Below, piece after piece: positions 1 to 9,295 of a stretch of 64,000 nt of DNA; positions within the stretch are counted from its first letter, which is position 1; each line of letters begins with the position of its first letter. The notes beneath the pieces are model-generated. The model saw only the letters and a program-made list of their open reading frames with translations. It was not told the origin of the DNA and did not search any database. Source of the DNA: Limisphaerales bacterium (GTDB lineage: Bacteria > Verrucomicrobiota > Verrucomicrobiia > Limisphaerales > AAA164-E04); the NCBI GenBank assembly GCA_024761205.1, contig JAMASS010000008.1, positions 1 to 64,000 of the forward strand, read 5' to 3'. The translations under genes were made by a program, and so were the position numbers.

Positions 1-720
1 CCCCTTGATCGCCAAATCGCCCGTAACAATTTCAAAATTATTGAGCGCCCCATGAGATGTCGCGAGGTTTTGGAGCGCGGCTGCGCCACTTTAGCTTCCC
101 CTAGGCGAGTGAGAACCACCCCAGGGCCATCGGGATAAGGGTGATGGTCCGGAGAAACGAGTGAGGGAGCGTCTCAACATCAAATGATAGATTGAATAGG
201 AGGTGCGTGCCGCTCGGAATGGCCTGTTACTAGCTGTGATGCCGTCAGCGGCGGTCAGCGGGACGGCGCCTCCGTCTCTGGTGATTCCGGTGGCGAAGAT
301 GAGGGCGTGATGGATCTCTTGGGCAACGAGTTCTTCGGGCCAGATCAGCTCCGACAACAGGCCGAAGCTGGACGCTCGCGCGCCGAGCCCTTTTTCTTAG
401 ATGTCATTGTCAGCAAGGCTCATGGCGTTTCGCCAGCTGGCGATCTAATGATCGCCGATTCGTCGTGCTTGCCAGAGATCAAAATGACATTGGCCCGAAG
501 TGTTGATGATGGACTGTGCTCGTCGTTTTGCGGATCGGACAGGGCGAGCAGGGAATTAGGACGCCTTTCAGGAGGGTGCGGGGCGCCCAGTCCGCCCGCG
601 AGAGGGGATGGTGATCTTTGGCGTGTCAGCGGTCACTTGGTAGACGGGAATGGACCATTGGTTGAGATTCATAATATAAGCCATGATTTTGACCGAGGTG
701 GCTAGGCTCTCGATGATAGC
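1..720 (-). pseudogene. Decayed secreted-protein gene, running off the window edge
   Basis: On the minus strand, protein-like stretches occur in changing frames with stops between them. Readable pieces are SELIWPEELVAQEIHHALIF at about 298-357, ATGITRDGGAVPLTAADG just after it, and LQNLATSHGALNNFEIVTGD at about 20-80, which continues beyond base 1. At about 640-720 there is a peptide reading IMAYIMNLNQWSIPVYQVTA. The pieces are collinear, so this looks like one gene broken by several frameshifts. I do not recognise the product; the peptide style suggests a large secreted enzyme-like protein. No intact alternative ORF fits. Confidence 0.5.
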
Positions 721-1098
721 GTCGGAATTGGAGTCGAGAGCGCGGGGTTTTTTGGGATGGGGTTGGTGTCAGATGCTGTCCGGTACGTAGAGAGGGCTCG
801 GGCGTTGGATTTCTTCGGGTTTCTGGGCGTGGGTTTGGTGGACTGCAAGTGAAAGGAAAAAGGCTTACGGTTAGAGAGGCAGTGCTCTCCGTGTATGGAG
901 GTTTGTTGACTCTGTTGGTTTTCATTTTGAGAATTGTCGGATTGGTCGGATATGACTAATTGCTTACAGTGGCTCTGCGACTGGCTCCGCTTGCCAGACG
1001 GACGCTCGCCGGATCGACCGCTTTGTCGCAAGGCGAACGCTAATTTAGCACTGCATTGGGGTTGCTAAGGCTCCGGAAACTGCTTAGATTGGAACGGT
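721..1098. other. Intergenic stretch upstream of the DUF1080 gene
   Basis: No coding signal is convincing here. Short ORFs on the minus strand are low-complexity (Ser/Pro/Arg rich) and have no ribosome binding site. The last 60 bases are the 5' leader of the DUF1080 lipoprotein gene. No clear promoter consensus or terminator was seen. Confidence 0.5.
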
Positions 1099-1878
1099 AT
1101 GAGTCGCACGAGGAGTCGTAGACATCACGCACGTCAGGGAAGTCTGGTGGTTGCGGTTGGTTTGGTGTTGCTGTGGGGTTGTGTGACGCCTGTGCCAGAG
1201 CCGCGGCCGGTGACCACCGTCACCTTACCCCAGTACGTGCAGCCGTTTAATGGGGTTGATCTTGGGGGGTGGCGTCGGCCAGTCGGGAACTGGATGGTTG
1301 TGGAGTCTGCGGAAGCGGATGCCTTTGATCAGACGAAACTACTCCTGACAGAAGGTACTGGCGTGCTGGTCAATGGGACAGAGGGGAAAACGTCGAACCT
1401 CCTTACAGTAATGGAACACGGGGACGCGGAAATACATCTCGAATTCTTAGTACCCAGGAATTCAAACTCCGGAGTCTACCTGCAAGGACGCTATGAGTTG
1501 CAAATCCTCGATAGCTGGGGGAACTATGAGCCGACCTTTGGCGATTGCGGTGGCATCTATGAGCGTTGGGCGAATGGGAAAGGATTTGAAGGACGGAGAC
1601 CTCGGGTTAATGCTTCACTCCCATCGGGTAATTGGCAGCGATTTGACATCACTTTTCGAGCCCCGCGTTTTGATGTAACGGGCCGAAAGATCGAGAATGC
1701 ACGATTCATCAAAGTGGTGCACAATGGTGTGACGATCCATGAGAATGTTGAGGTCACCGGTCCGACACGGTCAGCTCCATTCGATGATGAACAACCCTGG
1801 GGACCTCTTATGCTGCAAGGAGATCATGGCCCGGTTGCCTACCAGAATATGTTAATCCGGCACTTGTATCTCCCCTAA
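1099..1878 (+). CDS. DUF1080 (3-keto-disaccharide hydrolase-like) lipoprotein
   Basis: A 259-residue exported protein. The N-terminus has a basic region, a hydrophobic stretch (about residues 15-27) and a lipobox-like LLWGC, so it is probably a lipoprotein anchored at Cys28. The rest is one DUF1080 concanavalin-like domain: GGWRRPVGNWMVVES near the start, RNSNSGVYLQGRYELQILDS in the middle, and DDEQPWGPLMLQGDHGPVAY near the end. These are hallmark segments of the family, which in PVC bacteria is linked to glycoside binding or hydrolysis (3-keto-glycoside hydrolases). The substrate cannot be read from sequence. It lies about 70 bases upstream of the membrane/coiled-coil gene and MoxR on the same strand and could be cotranscribed with them. 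Confidence 0.85.
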   Translation: MSRTRSRRHHARQGSLVVAVGLVLLWGCVTPVPEPRPVTTVTLPQYVQPFNGVDLGGWRRPVGNWMVVESAEADAFDQTKLLLTEGTGVLVNGTEGKTSNLLTVMEHGDAEIHLEFLVPRNSNSGVYLQGRYELQILDSWGNYEPTFGDCGGIYERWANGKGFEGRRPRVNASLPSGNWQRFDITFRAPRFDVTGRKIENARFIKVVHNGVTIHENVEVTGPTRSAPFDDEQPWGPLMLQGDHGPVAYQNMLIRHLYLP

Positions 1879-1948
1879 TAGGCGGATTCCGTGGGCGTTG
1901 ATGTAACAGAACGGTCTGTGTTTGGTCTAACCAGAAGAGAGCAAAGTA

Positions 1949-3880
1949 ATGAGTGATCTAGAAGCCATTCGATCGGTATTGGACAAGGCGGCTCGACGCC
2001 GTCGGTGGGTGCGGGCTTGGAACGGTCTGTTCAGCGGTCTTTTTATCGCTGCCCTAGTCTGGTTGCTGGTGATCGTGAAGTTTAAGTTACTTCCGCTTCC
2101 CTTTGGAACGTTGGGCGGGGCGGGGATACTCGCGGTGCTCTTGGTGGTTGGCGGTTTTGTCTGGGGGCTGTGGCGCAAAGATTCTTGGTTGGAGACCGCT
2201 CGGTGGTTGGATTATAAGCTAGGGTTTAAAGAACGGCTGAGTGCGGCCATTGAGTTTTCGCGGTCGCCGGGTCCCTGGGGAGATGTGCTCCTGCGGGATG
2301 GCGCCAAATGTGTGGCCAAGATTCAAGCAAATCAACTCTTGCCATATCATCTGCCGAAAATTGCGCGTTGGACAGTCCTGTTACTTTTCGTGGGTGCCAC
2401 TCTGGGCTTTGTGCCCGAGTACCGAAGTCAAAAATATCTGGACGCTCAACGAGAGCAGGCAGTCATTAAGGAGACCGGGCAGCAGTTAGAAAGTTTCGCC
2501 CAACGATCGCTTCAGCAGAGACCGCCCAAAATGAAGCCGACCGAGAAAGCAATGGTGTCAGTGGAGGAATTGGGTGAGCAGCTGCAGAGCGCCAAGTTGA
2601 CGCGGGCTGATGCCTTGGAGAAAATCGCCAGCGTGACCCAGAAACTCAAGGCAGAGGCGAAGGATCTGAATGAAAACCCTGCTTTCAAGCGTTTGCGGCA
2701 GGCCGCCCGGACGCCGCCAAACGCCTCTTCCAGCAGTGCAGCATCGCTGCAGAAGAAAATCCAGGCACTGCAACAGCAGATGGCCGATAATTCAGGAGAT
2801 CCTGATACGCTCCAGAAGCTGAAGCATAAGATGAATCAATTGCAAAGTGCGGCGGCCAGTATGAATTCGAGTGAGATCGGAATGTCGCCGGAGATGAAAC
2901 AGCAAATGGCAAGCAGCATGGCCAGCCTGGCTCAAATGGCGCAGCAGCAAGGCGTTTCGTTGCCGGACTTGGAGGATGCGATTTCGGCCCTGCAGTATGG
3001 CGAGGTCGATCAATTTCTCAAAGCGCTCGATTCGGCGCAGATCGACCTGGACAAGATGCTGGAGATGGCCAAGGCGATGAAGAAAATGCAGATGGAAATG
3101 GCCGAGTTGGGGCGTGATTTGGGTGAGCAATTGGAAAAGGGGCAGGCACAGGCCGCCCACGAACGATTGCTAGACATGATCCGAAAGTTGCAGTCTGGAT
3201 CACTGGATTCCGGAGAACTGCAGAAACTAGCGGATGAAGTGAGCAGGGCCCTGGATCCAGCGGGAGATTACGGTGCGGTACGCAAGCATTTGGAGCAGGC
3301 GCTACAACAATGCCAGGGTGGGAATCTGAGGAAGGGTGCGCAATCATTACAATCGGCCGCCGACGAACTGAAACGACTCATGGGACAATTTGGTGATGTG
3401 CAATCGCTCATGGCTAGCTTGGACGCCTTGCAGAAGGCTCAGATGTGTGTGGGTAATTGCACGGGTTGGGGTATGGCAACCACCATGGCGGGCTTCAAAC
3501 CCGGCGGGAAACCCGGGAGAGGGGTTGGCACCTGGGCCGATGAAAACAATGGTTGGTTTTATTTTCCAGAGACGGGACGTTGGAACAATTCTGGCATTGT
3601 CCAACCGGAGTTGGAGCCACGGGGACATACGGACCGTGGCGAAGGAGACGGCTTGGCAGGGATGATTCCCACCAAGATTCGGGGCCGATTCACACCCGGC
3701 GGCCCGATGCCAAGCATCACCTTGCAGGGGGTGAGCATCAAAGGGGAGAGCCGGATGGTCAATATTGAGGAGGCCATTGCGACGGCACAAGACGAAGCCC
3801 AGAGCGCACTCAGCCAGCAGAAGATCCCCCGTGCCTACCAGCAAGCGGTTCGAAGCTATTTTGACGACATGAGCCAATAG
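1949..3880 (+). CDS. Membrane-anchored coiled-coil protein, MoxR partner, function unknown
   Basis: 643 residues. Two hydrophobic segments lie at about 24-43 and 54-76 and a third at about 139-156, giving an N-terminal membrane domain. Residues about 170-500 are Gln/Ala/Met/Leu/Lys-rich with heptad-like spacing, a long coiled coil with many KMxxM and QQM steps. The C-terminal part has a Gly-rich segment with TWADENNGWFYFPETGRW and then a globular tail. It precedes a MoxR ATPase by 32 bases, and long membrane proteins of this kind are common next to MoxR genes. It may therefore be a target or scaffold of the MoxR chaperone. That is inference from context; I cannot name a family. The coiled-coil repeats make the reading frame certain. 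Confidence 0.8.
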   Translation: MSDLEAIRSVLDKAARRRRWVRAWNGLFSGLFIAALVWLLVIVKFKLLPLPFGTLGGAGILAVLLVVGGFVWGLWRKDSWLETARWLDYKLGFKERLSAAIEFSRSPGPWGDVLLRDGAKCVAKIQANQLLPYHLPKIARWTVLLLFVGATLGFVPEYRSQKYLDAQREQAVIKETGQQLESFAQRSLQQRPPKMKPTEKAMVSVEELGEQLQSAKLTRADALEKIASVTQKLKAEAKDLNENPAFKRLRQAARTPPNASSSSAASLQKKIQALQQQMADNSGDPDTLQKLKHKMNQLQSAAASMNSSEIGMSPEMKQQMASSMASLAQMAQQQGVSLPDLEDAISALQYGEVDQFLKALDSAQIDLDKMLEMAKAMKKMQMEMAELGRDLGEQLEKGQAQAAHERLLDMIRKLQSGSLDSGELQKLADEVSRALDPAGDYGAVRKHLEQALQQCQGGNLRKGAQSLQSAADELKRLMGQFGDVQSLMASLDALQKAQMCVGNCTGWGMATTMAGFKPGGKPGRGVGTWADENNGWFYFPETGRWNNSGIVQPELEPRGHTDRGEGDGLAGMIPTKIRGRFTPGGPMPSITLQGVSIKGESRMVNIEEAIATAQDEAQSALSQQKIPRAYQQAVRSYFDDMSQ

Positions 3881-3912
3881 CAAGGTCGGCTAGGCCAGGT
3901 TTTATCAATGTT

Positions 3913-4914
3913 ATGGAGGAAAAGGTCAGCGAATTTCGGGATAGCTTTGCCCGACTCAAAGCAGAAATAGGCAAAGTCATCGTCGGACAGTCAGCGATCG
4001 TTGACGGCACCCTCATGGCCATCTGTGCTGGCGGACATGTTCTGCTGGAAGGCGTGCCGGGTTTAGGCAAGACTCTGCTGGTGCGAACCCTAAGCGAGGC
4101 GCTTGATCTCTCTTTTAACCGCGTGCAGTTTACGCCCGACTTGATGCCCGCGGATATCTTGGGAACCAATCTGGTTATCGAAAACCCGGATGGCCGACGG
4201 GAATTCCAGTTTCAATACGGCCCCATCTTCGCGCACATCGTACTGGCTGATGAGATCAATCGTGCCACGCCGAAGACGCAGTCAGCAATGCTGGAGGCCA
4301 TGCAAGAAAAGAGTGTGACAGCTGGCGGGGAAATCCGCCACATCACAGCGCCTTTCTTTGTTTTGGCGACGCAGAATCCGATCGATCAAGAAGGGACCTA
4401 TCCCTTGCCCGAAGCACAGTTGGATCGTTTTTTTTTCAAATTACTCGTGACCTATCCGACTGCCGATGAATTGGCGGCTGTAATTGATCGAACGACAGAA
4501 GGCCGTCAGGAAACAGTCGATAAAGTCGTGGATCGCGAAGCGTTACTGAAGATGCAGGAATTGGTGCGTGAAGTACCTGTGCCGACTCATGTGAAGGAGT
4601 ACGCCGTGAGACTGGTGCTGGCCACTCATCCGGGAACTGAGACGGCGGCGGATGTATCCAATCAGTATCTTCGCTTTGGCAGCAGTCCTCGGGGTGCTCA
4701 GACGATGATCTTGGCAGCCAAAGTGAGAGCGATGACCGAGGGGCGATTTAATGTGAGTTTTGATGATATCAAAGCGTTGGCGTCCGCTGCGTTGCGGCAT
4801 CGGTTGATTCTCAACTTCGAAGCTCAGGCGGAAGCGATCACAACCGATCATATTATCACCAAGGTCCTCGAAAGTGTACCGGTCATGCCCACGGCGGCTC
4901 AGTCTGCTTCGTGA
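3913..4914 (+). CDS. MoxR-family AAA+ ATPase
   Basis: 333 residues, the usual MoxR length. Walker A is GVPGLGKT at about 47-54. Walker B with the following helix is LADEINRATPKTQSAMLEAM (about 111-130). Sensor 1 is ATQNPIDQEGTYPLPEAQLD (starting about residue 156), followed by the typical DRFFFKL. MoxR ATPases are thought to act as chaperones that load cofactors or assemble complexes together with von Willebrand factor (VWA) and DUF58 proteins. Here the expected DUF58 and VWA genes do not follow: the next gene is a convergent Sel1 protein 12 bases away. The start ATG overlaps no upstream gene and begins MEEKVSEF. Confidence 0.93.
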   Translation: MEEKVSEFRDSFARLKAEIGKVIVGQSAIVDGTLMAICAGGHVLLEGVPGLGKTLLVRTLSEALDLSFNRVQFTPDLMPADILGTNLVIENPDGRREFQFQYGPIFAHIVLADEINRATPKTQSAMLEAMQEKSVTAGGEIRHITAPFFVLATQNPIDQEGTYPLPEAQLDRFFFKLLVTYPTADELAAVIDRTTEGRQETVDKVVDREALLKMQELVREVPVPTHVKEYAVRLVLATHPGTETAADVSNQYLRFGSSPRGAQTMILAAKVRAMTEGRFNVSFDDIKALASAALRHRLILNFEAQAEAITTDHIITKVLESVPVMPTAAQSAS

Positions 4915-4926
4915 GTTGAAGTCTGT

Positions 4927-5358
4927 CTACTTCAATTGGGAACGTGCTCGAAGTTTATGCAGGTTCGACGCTGCTTTTTCGTCTCCTTGTTTCGCGGCCT
5001 GCGCTAAGTGATGTTGGGCTGAAGACAGGTCCTTTGGTACCCCTCGACCTACGGCGAACATCATGCCCAGATTGGCTTGCGCTTTGAGGTGGCCGAGTTC
5101 AGCGGCCTTAGCAAACCATTGTGCGGCGGCCTCATAGTCGCACGGAACGCCGCGTCCGTCGTAGCAGCGTTCTCCCATATCGTAGAGTCCTTCCGGGTCG
5201 CCAGCCAGAGCGCGTTCCAATGATTCCTTGGTGTGCTTTTGTTGAATGCCTGTGGCCATCGACGAGACCTGTTTCAGTCCGGCCTTTGTCTGTCCGATCG
5301 TCGACTTGAGCCGCAGCCAGGAACCAATCAGCGCGATGAGGCGAAGGATCCAGCCCAT
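4927..5358 (-). CDS. Sel1-repeat protein
   Basis: 143 residues. A hydrophobic N-terminus (MGWILRLIALIGSWLRL) may be a signal or membrane anchor. It is followed by two Sel1-like repeats: EGLYDMGERCYDGRGVPCDY and then AQANLGMMFAVGRGVPKDL, each ending in the A-x3-A-x3-A helix pattern. Sel1 repeats form alpha-solenoids used for protein-protein contacts. The gene is convergent with the MoxR gene, the two stops being about 12 bases apart, and stands alone on its strand. Partner unknown. Confidence 0.8.
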   Translation of the reverse strand: MGWILRLIALIGSWLRLKSTIGQTKAGLKQVSSMATGIQQKHTKESLERALAGDPEGLYDMGERCYDGRGVPCDYEAAAQWFAKAAELGHLKAQANLGMMFAVGRGVPKDLSSAQHHLAQAAKQGDEKAASNLHKLRARSQLK

Positions 5359-5844
5359 GTCGTGAGTATTTAACCGTGGCAGTCATTTTTCAATGCAGAT
5401 TATCATCTCACAGCGATACCTCTACGCTTTGGTCTTTAGTTCATCAATTCCCAGCATCTAAGCCGTAGATTGCGAGGGCCTTATTCGCAGAAATTCCCGC
5501 TGACTCGAATTTTGCTAGGGATGGATGAGGCAGCGTTGGCTTTTCTCGGGTTGCTTTTCAAGCGTACTCAATTGCAAACGTAGTTTACGAAAACCCTTTT
5601 CAGATGCTTCCCCCCCCCAATACCTCTCCTCCTTTCCTTCCAACGGGAATCGCTGTAACCCCACCATAGGCTAGACTTACCAGGAGATTCTGGATAAAAT
5701 GAGAATAAAAGCGTCTTAAAGCGATTAGAGGTATCGATTTTCAATAAGTGGAAATCCTGAAACAGGCTAAGCAGCAAAAGAATGGAAGACAATTTAGGTC
5801 ACATCCAAATCGTAATTTATCTTAATGTTCGATGAGAAGAAATC
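5359..5844. other. Intergenic region before the restriction-modification island
   Basis: No gene is supported. The stretch contains the upstream copy of a 60-bp direct repeat (5487-5546), a run of nine C (5610-5618), and then a sharp change to AT-rich sequence leading into the endonuclease gene. The likely promoter of the endonuclease lies in the AT-rich 5690-5840 part, but no clear consensus could be assigned. Confidence 0.5.
5487..5546 (+). repeat. Direct repeat, left copy flanking the RM island
   Basis: This 60-bp segment aligns without gaps to 8110-8169 with 48 identical positions out of 60 by my hand count. Its first 29 bases differ at only two positions. Most differences are transitions. 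The two copies bracket the endonuclease and methyltransferase genes. Confidence 0.75.
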
Positions 5845-6516
5845 ATGGATCAAAAATCGATATCTCAACAGGTTGAAGAAAAAGTTTCAGATCTCTTTGA
5901 AGAACTCCGCTCAGGAATATCCGAAAGAGAAGATTCTCGCGCCTTCGGAGCGATGATAGAAAAGCGGATTACTGACAACTGGAAGCACATTTGCAGTGAT
6001 TTGGGATATGTTCCACTTGATCGCCCAGGGAGAAGGACCATCTTCGATTTCGCATTTCAGAATGGGAATCAAGTTGTCGGAATTGATGTAAAAACCAAAG
6101 ACCTAGACTCCACAAGGTATTCTGATGGGGGAATCTGTGCGGTAGGTAATCTTTTGAAATATCTTGCCAACGACAACGGCATTTTTTTGATTGCTGAATT
6201 CGGTCATAATAAGGCTTCAGATAGAACTGGACGACGAGATATTGAATATATTCGAGTAGCTCCATTTATAATGTTACCACAAAATGCATACAGAATTGAA
6301 AATCTTGGAACAGGCCAGATCAGATTAAATTACACGCTTAACCAAATATGGGATGAAATCGAGTGGGATCGTGAACTTGCCAGATTCTATGATCTTTTCA
6401 TTAACTTAGCTATCACTCACTATCGACGAGTTAGTGGGGATGCTATTAAACGAGTCAAAGCACTAGAGAGGTTTAAAGCTAATGGTTACCAACACTTTAG
6501 TTTTGGGAAAGGTTAA
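5845..6516 (+). CDS. Type II restriction endonuclease (PD-(D/E)XK)
   Basis: 223 residues. A candidate PD-(D/E)XK core is visible: an acidic residue in RRTIFDFAF (D68) and, after a short strand, GIDVKTKD (D81-x-K83). The following AEFGHNK segment fits a core beta-strand. The gene is AT-rich compared with its neighbours and its last 35 bases overlap an N6-adenine methyltransferase gene, which is the main evidence for its role. Together they form a Type II restriction-modification pair. The start is supported by a purine-rich GATGAGAAG just upstream of ATG. I cannot assign a named specificity, so the recognition site is unknown. Low GC content relative to the flanks suggests horizontal transfer. 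Confidence 0.75.
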   Translation: MDQKSISQQVEEKVSDLFEELRSGISEREDSRAFGAMIEKRITDNWKHICSDLGYVPLDRPGRRTIFDFAFQNGNQVVGIDVKTKDLDSTRYSDGGICAVGNLLKYLANDNGIFLIAEFGHNKASDRTGRRDIEYIRVAPFIMLPQNAYRIENLGTGQIRLNYTLNQIWDEIEWDRELARFYDLFINLAITHYRRVSGDAIKRVKALERFKANGYQHFSFGKG

Positions 6517-8032
6517 GATTGGGGAGATATTTACACCCATCTCATGGGCTCAATGGCTTCTTGATCGTTGGAATGTGTTCGATCGTTGGACAGAAGGAGA
6601 ATCGGTTTGCGATCCTACTGCTGGAACAGGGATTTTTGCAAAAGCACTGATTGCTAAGGCAGTGAGATTAAGAATGCACATCTCGGAAGAAATGCTGGGA
6701 CGCTTGCATATTGTTGAGTTAAAAAACGACCACCTTAGAAACTTCTCGAATAATGTTAGAGAAGAGTTGGGTATATCGTTTCCATCTACATCGCTACATC
6801 AAAGGGATATAATTACTCATCCGCTGGATAGAAAGTTCGATATCCTTGTTGGGAATCCGCCTTGGTCAAACTTTACTGATCTGCCCGATATATATAAAGA
6901 AATTCTAAAAATGTACTTTATAGAATACGGATTGGTCCCTAATCGTAAAGCAGTTCTGCTAGGCTCGTCACGAACCGATATAGCAGCTTTAGTGCTAAAA
7001 GTCGTTCTTCAGAATATGCTAAAGGACAATGGGGACGGTTATTTTTATACACCATTATCGCTTTTTGCAGGCGATGATGCTCACATTGGATTTCGGGATT
7101 ACCGTTCAAAAACGATTCATTTTTCAGTAAAGGAAGTTTATGAATTTACTGGTGTAAAAATTTTTGGAGCAGTCAGAACCTCATATTGTGCTGTACATTT
7201 CAAACGGAACGTCAAACAAACATTTCCTGTATCGTATTACAGGGGCGATGGTAATCAGTCAATCAAATTCAAAGCTTATCCTCTTAAAAAAATATCTGAT
7301 CCGTGGAGGATTGTTGGATTAGATGAAAATGCTGAAGAATTAGATGCAATTCAGGTAAAGATTGGTTCACATCAAAAGCCGAGGCAGGGGGTGAATACAT
7401 GTGGAGCGAATTCAGTTTTTATTTTTGATTCGTTTCCAGATTTTATTGATCCTGAATATATATTCCCATTAGCATCTAAGGAGATTTGGCGTGAGAGAAT
7501 TCTTTCTCCTAAAAAGTGGATTTTCCTCCCTTATGAAATCGGTTCGAGTAGACCATTGTCTGAAAAGAGGATTCAGTCGGCACGGAGTTATGGTTACCTA
7601 TGCGGCCATAAGCGTAAACTAAAATCCAGGAAAGGCACGTTAATTAGAAGTGCAATAGATAAAGGTCTCTGGTGGTCTTTATTGGGAGTCGGCCCGTATT
7701 CTTTTGCGCCATATAAAGTGATGTGGGAAGCCTATGGCAAACATACGTTTTCACCTATGGTGCTTGGAGTTTACGATGGTAAGCCATGGCAAGCAAACCA
7801 AGCCATGCACGCATTTATCCCATGTTGGGAGCAAAAAGATGCGGAACGTATTTGCAAAGAGTTGAGTAGCCCTAGCATTTCACGGTTGCTCAGCGAGCTA
7901 AATGGTCAGGGAAAGTGCAATTTTGCACAGCCAGGCAAGATCAAGAAAATATTGCATCTCCCATATGGAAGTTCAGAGCAAATGCTTCTTTTGGAATCGA
8001 AATCAAGACAGCGAACAAGGCAGGGCAGATGA
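6482..8032 (+). CDS. N6-adenine DNA methyltransferase (Type II, NPPW)
   Basis: 516 residues. The SAM-binding motif I is DPTAGTGIF (about 44-52). The catalytic motif IV is NPPW (125-128) in FDILVGNPPW, which marks an adenine-N6 amino-methyltransferase of the gamma-like, TaqI/Eco57I-related class. The long C-terminal half probably holds the target recognition domain. The start overlaps the endonuclease end by 35 bases, with an AGAGAGG about 9 bases before the ATG, so translation is likely coupled. It should protect host DNA from the upstream nuclease. The gene is AT-rich, matching its partner and unlike the flanking DNA, consistent with acquisition of both genes together. Confidence 0.88.
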   Translation: MVTNTLVLGKVKIGEIFTPISWAQWLLDRWNVFDRWTEGESVCDPTAGTGIFAKALIAKAVRLRMHISEEMLGRLHIVELKNDHLRNFSNNVREELGISFPSTSLHQRDIITHPLDRKFDILVGNPPWSNFTDLPDIYKEILKMYFIEYGLVPNRKAVLLGSSRTDIAALVLKVVLQNMLKDNGDGYFYTPLSLFAGDDAHIGFRDYRSKTIHFSVKEVYEFTGVKIFGAVRTSYCAVHFKRNVKQTFPVSYYRGDGNQSIKFKAYPLKKISDPWRIVGLDENAEELDAIQVKIGSHQKPRQGVNTCGANSVFIFDSFPDFIDPEYIFPLASKEIWRERILSPKKWIFLPYEIGSSRPLSEKRIQSARSYGYLCGHKRKLKSRKGTLIRSAIDKGLWWSLLGVGPYSFAPYKVMWEAYGKHTFSPMVLGVYDGKPWQANQAMHAFIPCWEQKDAERICKELSSPSISRLLSELNGQGKCNFAQPGKIKKILHLPYGSSEQMLLLESKSRQRTRQGR

Positions 8033-8531
8033 CACGAGATGCTACTGCACGTGTTTGGCCTCACATTCTGTGTGAAATTGGAAAGAAAATTACCCCATGT
8101 GTGGGCTCAGCAGAAATTCCTGCTGGCTCGAATTTTGCCGGAGGTAAATGTGGGAACGTTTGCTTTTCTTGAGGCGAGCGAACCTGTGGCGACGTGAATC
8201 ACGCGTTTAAAATGGGTCTCCGCTTCTCTGAAAATTGCGTTTGAGTGAAACTTTGATTACAGACTACTCAGGAGGTTTTCGGGACTTCCAATTGCACCTC
8301 AAACCCTTGGCAATTCCAAAATTCAATCCTAAGGACTTTCCACATGAATCGATTGGTTGAACACTTTTGATGGCTCTATCCGTCGCCTATTGCTGTGTCG
8401 TTGAACGTGGAATTCGTCTGCCAATGCTATCGGTTGGCAGAATAGTCTGACAGCGGTTATATATTCGATTGCGTTCATTGTGCTTTCGGGAGCGATCTTT
8501 CAAAAGACAAAAAAGCCATTGCCAAAATAGT
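8033..8531. other. Intergenic tract with a possible membrane-protein remnant
   Basis: It contains the right copy of the island-flanking repeat (8110-8169). At about 8410-8531 on the plus strand there is a short protein-like tail reading WQNSLTAVIYSIAFIVLSGA and ending in basic residues at a TAG, which could be the last transmembrane segment of a lost gene. Upstream of it frames are interrupted. No intact gene is supported. Confidence 0.35.
8110..8169 (+). repeat. Direct repeat, right copy flanking the RM island
   Basis: Second copy of the 60-bp repeat found at 5487-5546, same orientation, no gaps, about 80 percent identical. It begins 78 bases after the methyltransferase stop codon. Confidence 0.75.
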
Positions 8532-8966
8532 TCACCGCCATTGCCTGGTTGCCAACTGTGAAGAAAAGCCTATCAAACTTCTTAAGCCTCTAAATCCTAA
8601 TGGCGAAATTTTTATAGAGGTCTTTTCGTTGTTCTCCAGTTCGCCGTTATTATTGGCGTCGTACGGCGCAAGTGCTTCGTAAAGGCAAGCGAGTTTTGTG
8701 GCCACTATTGCAGGTGTGATTTCGATGTCTACGGGTGGATTGGGCAACTGCTCAGGCTTGTTCGTCTAGTTGTTTGTTGGCGCGTCAGCATCTCTAGCAT
8801 CTGCTACCGCAAGGATGGCGAAGCGCTCTGGCAGCTCCGAGACGAATGGTGGCGACCCAGCGGGAGCTGAACTGAGCCCACCCCCGCGGCGACTTTGGCA
8901 AAAGCTATGATGGAGAGTGTGGTGTCGATTGCGACTGTTACGTTGAGTTTGTTGAGTGGATTCATT
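8532..8966 (-). pseudogene. Decayed exported EF-hand-like protein
   Basis: A plausible start at 8966 gives MNPLNKLNVTVAIDTTLSII, a signal-peptide-like N-terminus, but this frame stops after about 53 codons. A second frame carries AILAVADARDADAPTNN, a stop, and then PNPPVDIEITPAIVATKLAC and EALAPYDANNNGELENNEKT. The DANNNGELENNE segment resembles an EF-hand calcium loop. At least one frameshift and one stop break the gene, so it is called a pseudogene. Function unknown. Confidence 0.5.
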
Positions 8967-9295
8967 TTACTTTTTAATCTTTTATTCGGATTGTTTTGTT
9001 TCGGTTTCCGCGTCTAATGATGTTCTAAACCTTGATGAAACCTTACTTGGTTTTCTTGAGGTGTGTCTGGTGATATGAGTCGAAGGTGTGCGGAGCTGAG
9101 ATGAAGGCGGTCAAAACGGGATGGATTGGCCACCAGAGAAGATTTGGGGAAGTCCTTTTTGCTTCGAACGGGAGGAGAGAACAGGGGTGGTTAGTATCGG
9201 CTTGAGTGGCGCGAAGTGTTGCCTGGATTTCTGCGATGATTATTGCATGGCTCACGGATAGTGATCTTCTCTCGAACTGGAAATCTCTGGAGGGC
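8967..9295. other. Intergenic, no gene supported
   Basis: A 70-codon minus-strand ORF (9043-9255) is present, but it has no ribosome binding site, biased composition and no recognisable motif. Nothing else is seen in this stretch. Confidence 0.4.

Noticed and set aside
3347-3883. 178-codon minus-strand ORF opposite the coiled-coil gene
   Set aside because: Shadow of the coiled-coil gene; no independent evidence.
5605-5620. Run of nine C upstream of the RM island as a switch
   Set aside because: It is intergenic, more than 200 bases from the start codon and shorter than typical variable tracts; no evidence of regulation.
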